Positions 56,170 to 64,000 of a stretch of 64,000 bases of DNA are shown piece after piece. The translations under genes were made by a program, and so were the position numbers. Source of the DNA: Saprospiraceae bacterium (GTDB lineage: Bacteria; Bacteroidota; Bacteroidia; Chitinophagales; Saprospiraceae); the NCBI GenBank assembly GCA_016710235.1, contig JADJLG010000001.1, forward strand, positions 2,779,501 through 2,843,500. Reading direction: 5' to 3'. A model generated the notes under the pieces. That model ran no database searches, was not told the DNA's origin, and saw only the letters and a list, made by a program, of their open reading frames with translations. The first letter of the stretch is position 1. Every line of letters starts with the position of its first letter.

Positions 56170-59100
56170 TTACTTTGCAGGACTATAAATCATACTTCTT
56201 GATTTACTCTTCTCCCCTACCTGAAGTCTATAATAATACAGCCCGACACTTGCAAAAAGGTCTTTATCAAGATTTACTATATTACTTCCTTTGACAGCTT
56301 CGATTGGTTTTCTGAATACTATCTGACCTGTGGAGTTATAAACCTCTAATAATGCAGTTGTCTCAATTGAGATAATAAATTCTATTTGGGTAGACTGATC
56401 AAATGGGTTTGGTATGTTCTGCTTCAAGCTGAAATCTATATTTTTTCCATCCTGATTGTCAAACAAATAATTTATTTGAACAGATCCAATTTCGTTGTTT
56501 TCGTCACTTGTCTCTCTCAATGTTATCTTGTCACTAGCATTTAATCCGGCTGAGATGAGATCTCCTGAAATTTTTGATTGCATATCTATATAAAACAAGA
56601 TATCTCCACTCTTGAGCTTTAATGGTTCGACTGAATTCCAACTCATTGTAGCCAAACCAGAGCTATGAAATTCAAGATTGATATTTTGCTCTTGAAGTTC
56701 AAATTTTTCACCAATGAAACTCTTTACATCAATAACTTGATTGTCCCATTCTAAAGTAAATTGAACAGAATTAAGAGTGGCATTACCTACGGCATAAACA
56801 GGAATTTGATGGGCAGAGCCGCTTGCTAAACTCACATTTTCTATCCCCATTTTCAGTCCAACTATACTTCTGGAGTATGCATTTGTGAATCCATTTGGCA
56901 GTGCAGAATAGTTCAAGTCGCCCATTTTTATTCCTCTGAATTTGGCATCTCCTTGAAAATTAATTAAATTGACTTTTTGTTCAGAAACAAAATCATATGG
57001 GTTAGTGGGATCAGGAAAGTCAGTTTTCTCAGGCATAAATTTCCAAGATGGAGACTTCTGAAATTGTGGAATTGCTCCCAATATCAATTTCCTAATTTCA
57101 CTCAAGTCACTTGCTGTAATTGTCTTTGTGTTATTGACATCCGCGGCAATAAGTAAGTATGGAGAATTCAGTGATTCCTTACCAAGAATGTGTTTCTGTA
57201 TCTTGACAATATCAGCTGTAGTTACCCCATTTAAAGGGTCATCATTTTTATTAGCCTTGACATAGTAATTGTCTGAATAATTTAGTGCTGTAAAAGCATA
57301 GTCTCCCTGTTTTTTGTTAATTATACTTTGCAACAAATTACTGTTTTCATACAATTCCAATTGAACCGGATGGATGCTTGCATCGCTTTGTGTTTTGGTA
57401 AATCCGGTTATAACTACGTTATTGGAAGTTGGATCTGGACATATATCATTATTGTCTTGGACATTAATTACAGTTTTGCAAAAATCGCTATTTCCTTCCA
57501 AATCCATAACATAGACTTCAACATCAACATAAATATTGTTTGCTGCTTTTGCCTTTATAAAATCCTCACAACACAAACGGATAAATGGTTTTAACGTATC
57601 ACCATTGAAATAAAATCTAAGATTTTCATTTGGAGTACAGTTGTCATAACTACCTCTGTCCAGATCTTTTGCCCAAATATCAACACAGCCTGTTGTCGGC
57701 ATCGGAACAGTAATGATGCCATTCAGACAATATGGTGTTGGAGCTTTGCAATCTTTAACTTGAAATACAGTATCGATTTTACGGATATTTCCACAACCAT
57801 CTTCCAAAAAGAATTGGATTCGGTGTTTGCCTATTGGGTACGTTCCGCTCGCATCAAAAGCTTTATCAGCATCATCAGCATAAGGGTTGTTGGAGTGATT
57901 TGCATGATAACCTCTGTTGTATTGATTTCTTGATAAAGTACCAACTCCGTATTCAAAAATACCATCGTTATACAAATCAAGTTTGTATTCATAAAAAATA
58001 TCTCCAGTCACAGTGCATGTATCTGAAGCATCAACATTTATGGTAAGATGTCCCGAACAAGTTGATCTCCCATTCTGTTTGAACGCTGGTTCGCAATCTC
58101 CCAAAACAACATGGCCATCAGGAGATATGGTATCTCGTACTTTAATGACTTGCACAATTTCCCACCTACCCTTTTCTGTGTCTACCAATGGATCATACTG
58201 ACACCAATCCACTATTTTCCAAGTACGTAGGATTTTGAAACATGCATTTTCAGCTATGTCAAATTTTTCATCTGAATAATCAATAGAAATCAAAGCACAA
58301 GCACTGTGTGATCTTGGATCTACTGAAGGCCTACCAAGAACAGGATTATCAGGACTTAGATTTGCGCCACATCCTTGGAGTATCACTTCGTTGAGGTCGC
58401 AATCCCATATCAAATCATCTTCTGTATCACAATAATCATTTCCATTTACAAAAAACGGATCACAATTTACTACCCATATGGTCTGAGTAGATTTGATTAA
58501 AATATTATTTGGACCCCGTACCAGAAAATGTCTCAGTACTTTGCCTTCTCCACATTGTCTTCTATCCTCAACTTCTATGCTAGGCATGATTTCACAGGCT
58601 GCTATTGAATAGCCATCATACCCCCAAACAATATCATATTTATTATCTGGATGGTTGACATCATACAAATTATTATACGCTTCGCAAGCTATATTTGATG
58701 CAGGATTTAAATGTGGAGGTATTCCGGAGATATATCCTGGATAACCAGTATATGGATTTTCGACACAAAAGTTCGAACATACGATATCCTTTGTGCTCAG
58801 CTTTGTTCTTTTCGATAAATCTGTTACAATCTTACCAAAAGTTGTATTATTTGGATTTTCCAATTCTTTCAAATCAAACCAAAACTCACAACTCACCACC
58901 ACATCTGCTGGAGGCACAATAGTAGGAACCGCCTTGTTCTGAACTTCTACTTCAATCATGCAATCGCTAAAATGTCCAAATAAGTATCCACCTTGTTCCA
59001 TATCTGAAGGTTTCACCGGACCTGACAGAGTACTTACATCAAAAACCCTGAAGACAACCATAATTGTTTTGCCAACGTCATCACAACAGAACTTGACATA

Positions 59101-61323
59101 ATCATCAAAATAAATTTGATTGCCCTTTTCAGTGAGATCATCATCGCCATTCACACCATCGCAATTGAGTAAATTGTCATCCGAGCTACCGTTATTTGTT
59201 CCAAGCAATTCATCCATACGGATAGCTTTGAAATATACGTGTGGAGAACAGTTGTCAAAAGATCCATCATCAAAAGAAGATACATTGATTTTGACATAAT
59301 TTGTGCCTGGAACGATTGCATTGGTGAGACTCACTGTTGTCCTTTTTTCGCATACTGCCACCGGTGGTACATCATCAACAACGTCAAGTAAAAATTCCTT
59401 CCTTGATATATTTCCACAACAATCTTCAGCTACAATATATGCTGTCTGGAATCCAAATGGTAGATTGAAAAGTATATATCCAGCACTATCGCTACCAATG
59501 ATATCGCCTGATTCTAATTCAACAGTATAATGCAATTCTTTTGAGCAATTGTCTGCCAGCCAAGGTTCTGGTAGTTTTATTTTACCCTTACATTCCCATA
59601 TGTCAGTCGATACAGTTATGCTTGAAGGATACAATATTGACGGACCTTTTGTGTCCATCACTTTGATCAGTTGATTCTCTCTTCGAATGGTAGAGCTGCA
59701 CCAATCTACCATTATCCATTCTCTAATTATTTTATAACAAGGTGGTTCTTCAGCAGTACAATTTGTGGTACTTAACGGTATCTCTGTATCCGAAAAGCTG
59801 ATATTGATATTTCTGCAAGATCCAATATTTGGCTTACCTGTTCCTCGCCACATAACCCAGGTATTTGCAGTACTCCAACATTCTGCATCTGGATGAACCG
59901 GATAATATACATCGTCCGGACTCGGATGACCAGCAAACGAGCCAAAGCCAATAATATTCCAACCTAATACACGGGGTTGTCGTTGACCACTCAAATCATT
60001 TCCCGGAATTCCACCAGTTCCAACCCAAACAGCAGAATCTAATAAATAACCGTCAACACACAAAGGGTAATCTAATAAATGACTGCTAAAATTAAAATTA
60101 TTGTGCAATCCTTCATCACAATTGAGTGGTTGGGGATTAAGTTCCAATCCATCAAAATTTAGAGGAATTGCAATATCTCCAACATTACCAAGACCTACAA
60201 ATATTCTCTGTGTACATGATGATTTATTTCCAAATTGGTCACTTGCTATCCATTCTCTTTCTATGATTTCGCTGTAGCCCAAATTGCATGATCCCAAGGT
60301 AGATCTATCCTTATAAACTAAAGTAAAAGTGGAACAATTTTCTCTTACTAAAGGAGTACCAGTGAATATGGGTAAAGTCTGAGCTAAGCAGCCAAAATTT
60401 AATGTGATGTCAGATGGACAGCTTAATACAGGAGCAAACTTATCTTCAACACTAATGGATCCCCAACAACTATTTCCTGTTGCCGGATCTAAAATAGTTA
60501 CCATAAAATTTTTTCCGACTTGATCAACTCCAAGCTGAGGCCAAGCTGTCATAGGATCGATATCAATCAGTTGATTGGTTTTCCAGTCACGAACTTCCAC
60601 TATAAAATCTCCAGGAGAACATCCTTGCGAATAATCGTCTTCCAGAATCATATCTGGTAGAACGCTAGCAACACAGTTTTCATCAAGACTTACTTGCACT
60701 AGGTCATCACATGCCAATTCACCATTGGGGAGATCCACATATATACCAAACTCTCCAAAAGCCATTCCATTCGCTGATACTGGAGAATATACTCTAATAG
60801 TCGTGAGTAAGCAACTTGGGTTTGTTGTATAAAATCCAAAATATTTAGCACCTGAAGTACCACTGACCGGAATGATACCGGAACTCGTTCCATCATTTGC
60901 TATAGCTTGAATATTAAAAACATCAAATCGCTTGGGCTCTACATACAAATAGAATGCTCTGGTGCCCGCAGGCAATGTAATTGCCCTAACAGCTGTGGAT
61001 GTATAATAAACATCCCCGGTATATCCATGCGACCATGTCAACCAACCCTGACCTATGCGTACGTGATGAAAATCAACGTCAAATCGAATCTCGGCAGGAC
61101 AAGCGCCACCAACGGGTACAAAGTTTACCAGGCCGTCTAAGGGTCTTGTATCCGGACTAAATGGTATCATTGGAAACCCGCCAAGAGATCCAGGAGGAGC
61201 GTTGGTACCTGGACTGCCATCAAAAACAATCCCGGCTTCAGATTTAACTGATATAATTAAACAAAAAATGATCATAAATGTACGCAATACATGATTGCGC
61301 ACAAAACTGCTGCGTTTTTTCAT
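56170..61323 (-). CDS. Very large T9SS type A surface protein with HYR-like, dockerin-like and cohesin-like domains
   Basis: A 1717-residue secreted protein. A signal peptide (VLRTFMIIFCLIISVKSEAG) opens from the ATG at 61323; the reading extends to a TTG at 61341 but the ATG is preferred. Cysteine-rich HYR/Ig-like repeats follow (SVEDKFAPVLSCPSDITLNF, KVMDTKGPSILYPSSITV, DDVPPVAVCEKRTTVSL). Residues ~1365-1425 are dockerin-like (GVTTADIVKIQKHILG, AADVNNTKTITASDLSEI), ~1486-1620 cohesin-like, and ~1628-1717 a type A sorting domain (LKQNIPNPFDQSTQIEF, GLYYYRLQVG). A role in adhesion or matrix formation is inferred. It is a single-gene unit with a terminator downstream and a candidate promoter upstream. 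Confidence 0.88.
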   Translation of the reverse strand: MKKRSSFVRNHVLRTFMIIFCLIISVKSEAGIVFDGSPGTNAPPGSLGGFPMIPFSPDTRPLDGLVNFVPVGGACPAEIRFDVDFHHVRIGQGWLTWSHGYTGDVYYTSTAVRAITLPAGTRAFYLYVEPKRFDVFNIQAIANDGTSSGIIPVSGTSGAKYFGFYTTNPSCLLTTIRVYSPVSANGMAFGEFGIYVDLPNGELACDDLVQVSLDENCVASVLPDMILEDDYSQGCSPGDFIVEVRDWKTNQLIDIDPMTAWPQLGVDQVGKNFMVTILDPATGNSCWGSISVEDKFAPVLSCPSDITLNFGCLAQTLPIFTGTPLVRENCSTFTLVYKDRSTLGSCNLGYSEIIEREWIASDQFGNKSSCTQRIFVGLGNVGDIAIPLNFDGLELNPQPLNCDEGLHNNFNFSSHLLDYPLCVDGYLLDSAVWVGTGGIPGNDLSGQRQPRVLGWNIIGFGSFAGHPSPDDVYYPVHPDAECWSTANTWVMWRGTGKPNIGSCRNINISFSDTEIPLSTTNCTAEEPPCYKIIREWIMVDWCSSTIRRENQLIKVMDTKGPSILYPSSITVSTDIWECKGKIKLPEPWLADNCSKELHYTVELESGDIIGSDSAGYILFNLPFGFQTAYIVAEDCCGNISRKEFLLDVVDDVPPVAVCEKRTTVSLTNAIVPGTNYVKINVSSFDDGSFDNCSPHVYFKAIRMDELLGTNNGSSDDNLLNCDGVNGDDDLTEKGNQIYFDDYVKFCCDDVGKTIMVVFRVFDVSTLSGPVKPSDMEQGGYLFGHFSDCMIEVEVQNKAVPTIVPPADVVVSCEFWFDLKELENPNNTTFGKIVTDLSKRTKLSTKDIVCSNFCVENPYTGYPGYISGIPPHLNPASNIACEAYNNLYDVNHPDNKYDIVWGYDGYSIAACEIMPSIEVEDRRQCGEGKVLRHFLVRGPNNILIKSTQTIWVVNCDPFFVNGNDYCDTEDDLIWDCDLNEVILQGCGANLSPDNPVLGRPSVDPRSHSACALISIDYSDEKFDIAENACFKILRTWKIVDWCQYDPLVDTEKGRWEIVQVIKVRDTISPDGHVVLGDCEPAFKQNGRSTCSGHLTINVDASDTCTVTGDIFYEYKLDLYNDGIFEYGVGTLSRNQYNRGYHANHSNNPYADDADKAFDASGTYPIGKHRIQFFLEDGCGNIRKIDTVFQVKDCKAPTPYCLNGIITVPMPTTGCVDIWAKDLDRGSYDNCTPNENLRFYFNGDTLKPFIRLCCEDFIKAKAANNIYVDVEVYVMDLEGNSDFCKTVINVQDNNDICPDPTSNNVVITGFTKTQSDASIHPVQLELYENSNLLQSIINKKQGDYAFTALNYSDNYYVKANKNDDPLNGVTTADIVKIQKHILGKESLNSPYLLIAADVNNTKTITASDLSEIRKLILGAIPQFQKSPSWKFMPEKTDFPDPTNPYDFVSEQKVNLINFQGDAKFRGIKMGDLNYSALPNGFTNAYSRSIVGLKMGIENVSLASGSAHQIPVYAVGNATLNSVQFTLEWDNQVIDVKSFIGEKFELQEQNINLEFHSSGLATMSWNSVEPLKLKSGDILFYIDMQSKISGDLISAGLNASDKITLRETSDENNEIGSVQINYLFDNQDGKNIDFSLKQNIPNPFDQSTQIEFIISIETTALLEVYNSTGQIVFRKPIEAVKGSNIVNLDKDLFASVGLYYYRLQVGEKSKSRSMIYSPAK

Positions 61324-61341
61324 ACGAACGGTATTTAGCAA

Positions 61342-61766
61342 GAGAGATATAACTATTTATACCGTTTTGAGTGGGGGGTTATTAAAAAACGCTTCGAGTT
61401 AAAGTTATAAATATTTCGAATCCTTCACTATCGAAGAATTTCTCAAGGGCAAAGCTAAATCACAGGTCCAATTTTAAGCTCAAATTGTAAACATATTTTT
61501 TTCATCCATAAATACTTTTATTAATTTATGAATATCTACAATACATAATAATTACAATTAAAGAATTTTACACCTACCTGACAAATTTCATTCTATCATA
61601 GAGCATTTGTCATTTCATTTCAATTTACTTGTAGATTCACGTTCATATTCTCTGCAAAGGTGCAGCCAATAGGTCAATTATACTTAACTGTATATCAAAA
61701 TTTGTTCTTATTTATATTAGTTTTATCTACATATAAACTAAGAATTTAACTTAGCATAGCTATTAT
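61342..61766. other. AT-rich intergenic region with a promoter
   Basis: About 425 bp between two minus-strand genes. It holds a candidate promoter for the large surface-protein gene near 61450. The rest is very AT-rich; I found no gene, tRNA or clear terminator hairpin for the upstream namZ-like gene. Confidence 0.55.
61450..61457 (-). promoter_or_regulatory. Candidate -7 box (TAGCTTTG on minus strand)
   Basis: CAAAGCTA on the plus strand reads TAGCTTTG, a full TAnnTTTG match. A TTG (plus-strand CAA) lies 23 bp further upstream, a little long. The leader to the ATG at 61323 would be about 120 bases. Confidence 0.45.
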
Positions 61767-63002
61767 CTATTGTGGATAAATCAAGTAATTATTCCTTTTA
61801 ATCATAAAGTTTCTTAATGCCGGTTCCCAAGATCTGCGAATTTCATTTTCTGTTATCCCTGATCTAATTTGCTGGATTAGTATAGTATTACCAGCAAGCT
61901 TATTGAAAAAATCTTCTTTGAAGAAATGATCCTTGTCCGGATATAATTCATATGCGTGCATCAAATAAGATAAATCTAATTTTGATTTATTATAATATTG
62001 ACTTAAAGAAGCTTTCTTCACTAGAAATCCATAACATTTCATCCCTTCATGTGGAGGATCCATTGCTCCCTCCACATCATAAGGCACAAATTCAACTTCC
62101 CCTCTGGATTTAAACGAAGGATGTCCATAAATTTCAAAAGGGCGATCAGTACCTCTGCCAAGGCTAATATCAGTACCCTCAAATAGACATAAAGATGGGT
62201 AAAGCAATATACCATCCATATTTTTTAAATTGGGAGATGGTTTAGAATTCAATTTATAGTGGTCCTGTCTAGTATATTGTAAACAAGGTACTACGTATAG
62301 GTCTAATTTTGATGAGTTTGCGATCCAATTTTCCCCTTTAATCATTCTAGCAAGTTCACCAATGCTAAGACCATAAATGATTGGTATAGGATCTACTCCG
62401 ACAAACGACCTGAGGTTGGTGTCTAGCACCGGGCCATCTACGTAGTGAATATTGGGATTTGGTCTATCCAAAACATATAGAGGAATTGAGTTTTCTGCAC
62501 AGGCTTCCATGATATAATGCAGACTGGAAATGTAAGTGTAAAATCTTACGCCAACGTCTTGAATATCAAAGAGGAATATATCTACATTGGATAAATCCTG
62601 AGCATTTGGCTTTATCTTTTTTGAACCATATAGAGAAATGATAGGCAATCCGGTACGGCTATCTTTTTGGTCATCTATATGCTCTCCTGCGCTTTGAACT
62701 CCTCTGATCCCATGCTCTGGCGCAAACAACTTGACAATATGAACACCTGAGTTTAAGAGAGTGTCCACCAGGTGTTTACCATAACATAAACTGGTATGAT
62801 TGCAGAAAACTGCTACTCGCTTACCTTTTAATGCAGAATTATAGGACTCCAGGTTTTCAGCTCCACACAATATGCTGTCTAATCCTTTGTATGATTTAGA
62901 TTTTTGATGATCTTGGATGTTCCGTTGATCTTGTACATGAACTTGAGCGGACCTGCAAAAAAGTCCACAAATGCAAATGACAAACAAAGTCAGATAATAC
63001 AT
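61767..63002 (-). CDS. DUF1343/NamZ-type exo-N-acetylmuramidase
   Basis: Family members release N-acetylmuramic acid from the end of peptidoglycan chains (GH171). The protein has an export signal (LTLFVICICGLFC) and the diagnostic blocks FCNHTSLCYGKH, LFAPEHGIRGVQSAGEHIDD, SLYGSKKIKPNA, LFDIQDVGVRFYTYISSLHYIMEA and DRPNPN, with YPSLCLFEGTDISLGRGTDRPFE near the middle. The 411 residues are standard. It probably works in the periplasm or outside on cell-wall fragments. It diverges from the exonuclease gene, with 19 bases between start codons. Confidence 0.93.
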   Translation of the reverse strand: MYYLTLFVICICGLFCRSAQVHVQDQRNIQDHQKSKSYKGLDSILCGAENLESYNSALKGKRVAVFCNHTSLCYGKHLVDTLLNSGVHIVKLFAPEHGIRGVQSAGEHIDDQKDSRTGLPIISLYGSKKIKPNAQDLSNVDIFLFDIQDVGVRFYTYISSLHYIMEACAENSIPLYVLDRPNPNIHYVDGPVLDTNLRSFVGVDPIPIIYGLSIGELARMIKGENWIANSSKLDLYVVPCLQYTRQDHYKLNSKPSPNLKNMDGILLYPSLCLFEGTDISLGRGTDRPFEIYGHPSFKSRGEVEFVPYDVEGAMDPPHEGMKCYGFLVKKASLSQYYNKSKLDLSYLMHAYELYPDKDHFFKEDFFNKLAGNTILIQQIRSGITENEIRRSWEPALRNFMIKRNNYLIYPQ

Positions 63003-63021
63003 GTTAATTTAACTGCATTTT

Positions 63022-64000
63022 ATGGCTCAAAAGTATGCAATCGTTGATATAGAAACAACCGGAGGACACTTCGGTTCTGATCGTATTACTGAAATTGCCA
63101 TAGTAGTCTTGGAGAATGGAATCAAAATCAGAGAGTTTCAATCGCTGGTGAATCCAAATCGTTCGATTCCACCAGAAATTACAAGAATTACAGGAATCAA
63201 TAATCAAATGGTAGCGGTTGCACCTCAGTTTTTTGAAATCGCTCGCGATATTATCCTATGTATGCAAGATTGCATATTTGTTGCCCACAATGTTCAGTTT
63301 GATTATTCCTTTATCAGAAATGAATATTCCTTGCTTGGTTATTCTTTTAACATGAAAAGGTTATGCACTGTACGACTTGCCCGTAAATTTTTTCCAGGAC
63401 TTAGATCTTATAGCTTGGAGAACTTAATAAGACATTTTCAAATCCGTGTAAACGCCCGGCATAGAGCTTATGATGACGTTTGTGCTACAGTGGAAGTATT
63501 TATACATATCAATAGACAAAATTTCGGAAGTGAAAATTATAACCAAGCACTAAAAAACGTACTTCGAGAAAATAAACTTCCGGCTTCCTTGACTTATAAA
63601 GATATTCGTATGTTACCGGAAATGTGTGGAATCTATAAAATGAAAGACCTAACTGATAGCATTTTGTATATCGGAAAAAGCTTGAATATCAGAGAAAGGA
63701 TTATCCAACATTTCAATGATGTGACTACCAAAACATCTAAAATGATCCGAAATGTGCATTCTATTGAAACTATAGTTACAGGAAGTGAGCTTGTAGCCAT
63801 ATTGATGGAAGCTGAGCAAATAAAACAATTTACTCCTCCAATAAATCGAGCATTGAAAAGCAAGAATGAAAAATACTTTGTAATCGTTTCTGAACGATCT
63901 GACGGATTGAAATTTTTAGAGGTTAAACAGAAGGAATGGGTAAAAAATGAAATTCCAGTTTTCGGCATGTTTACTACTGTGATACGTGCTAAATCATTTA
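63022..64000 (+). CDS. DnaQ-like exonuclease fused to GIY-YIG domain (3' end missing)
   Basis: The gene starts at ATG 63022 and runs off the window, giving 326 visible residues. Residues ~5-165 are a DEDDh exonuclease like the DNA polymerase III epsilon subunit (YAIVDIETTGG, AHNVQFDYSFI, HRAYDDVCA with the catalytic His and Asp). Residues ~195-275 are a GIY-YIG nuclease domain as in UvrC and Cho (CGIYKMKDLTDSILYIGKS, RERIIQHF). Such fusions are known in Bacteroidota and presumably act in DNA repair. A promoter for the opposite gene lies inside its first codons. Confidence 0.9.
   Translation, partial: MAQKYAIVDIETTGGHFGSDRITEIAIVVLENGIKIREFQSLVNPNRSIPPEITRITGINNQMVAVAPQFFEIARDIILCMQDCIFVAHNVQFDYSFIRNEYSLLGYSFNMKRLCTVRLARKFFPGLRSYSLENLIRHFQIRVNARHRAYDDVCATVEVFIHINRQNFGSENYNQALKNVLRENKLPASLTYKDIRMLPEMCGIYKMKDLTDSILYIGKSLNIRERIIQHFNDVTTKTSKMIRNVHSIETIVTGSELVAILMEAEQIKQFTPPINRALKSKNEKYFVIVSERSDGLKFLEVKQKEWVKNEIPVFGMFTTVIRAKSF
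63028..63058 (-). promoter_or_regulatory. Promoter TTG-N20-TACTTTTG for the NamZ-like gene
   Basis: On the minus strand, TTG (plus-strand CAA, 63056-63058) and TACTTTTG (plus-strand CAAAAGTA, 63028-63035) are 20 bp apart. The box ends 25 bases before the start of the NamZ-like gene and lies within the first codons of the exonuclease gene. Confidence 0.6.

Noticed and set aside
1..64000. tRNA, rRNA, insertion sequences, prophage or defence islands
   Set aside because: Intergenic gaps are short and were read through; no cloverleaf, transposase, integrase, nuclease-helicase cluster or terminal inverted repeats were recognised.

Overview
The window is a gene-dense, AT-rich stretch of a Bacteroidota chromosome. 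The evidence is sequence-based. Many surface proteins end in type IX secretion (T9SS) type A or type B sorting domains. There is a porT gene directly behind menG, an S46 peptidase, DUF1343/NamZ, SusC/FecA-like TonB receptors with N-terminal carboxypeptidase-like domains, and the Bacteroidota promoter signature TAnnTTTG with TTG about 20 bp upstream. The large repeat-rich PKD, SprB-like, cohesin-like and dockerin-like surface proteins suggest Saprospiria or a near relative; that level of placement is inference. No tRNA, rRNA, CRISPR array, transposase or phage gene was seen.

Layout. 1-1189: the 3' end of a GC-richer T9SS type B surface protein with two frame breaks. 1.3-6.1 kb: a TonB receptor facing a Sco1/cytochrome c pair and a hypothetical protein. 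6.3-8.8 kb: a dockerin-like T9SS protein. 8.9-10.7 kb: a LytS/LytTR-type two-component system. 10.8-14.8 kb: folE-fabD-yqgE-ABC-F. 14.8-17.2 kb: kup and a small zinc-ribbon protein. 17.4-23.2 kb: a beta-propeller surface protein coupled to an S46 dipeptidyl peptidase. 23.5-25.0 kb: an OmpA protein with calcium-binding TSP3 repeats. 25.1-30.6 kb: efp-accB-accC-ABC exporter-surface protein. 30.6-38.1 kb: a seven-gene minus-strand run (hypothetical, era, der, rfbC, rfbD, T9SS type B protein, ribE). 38.1-41.2 kb: a NadR-like kinase, then a TPP riboswitch and TonB receptor. 41.2-45.2 kb: an outer-membrane protein and a PKD-rich metalloprotease with one frame break. 45.4-46.3 kb: a protein resembling a radical SAM enzyme that has lost its cluster. 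46.4-47.6 kb: two LEA-like amphipathic-helix proteins. 47.7-52.1 kb: NTP pyrophosphohydrolase, TPR protein, gyrA. 52.3-56.0 kb: menG-porT, acpH, ychF and a barrel protein. 56.2-63.0 kb: a 1717-residue surface protein and NamZ. 63.0-64.0 kb: an exonuclease/GIY-YIG protein running off the edge.

How it fits together. Housekeeping genes (gyrA, der, era, efp, accBC, folE, fabD, menG, ychF) are intact, while the frame breaks found fall in T9SS cargo genes. PorT is part of the secretion machine that would export the cargo encoded here. The peptidase, NamZ, TonB receptors and metalloprotease fit a life of degrading peptides and cell walls and scavenging vitamins. The most unusual items are the cluster-less radical SAM homologue at 45432-46256, the TPP-riboswitch locus with a NadR-type kinase next door, and the LEA-like gene pair.
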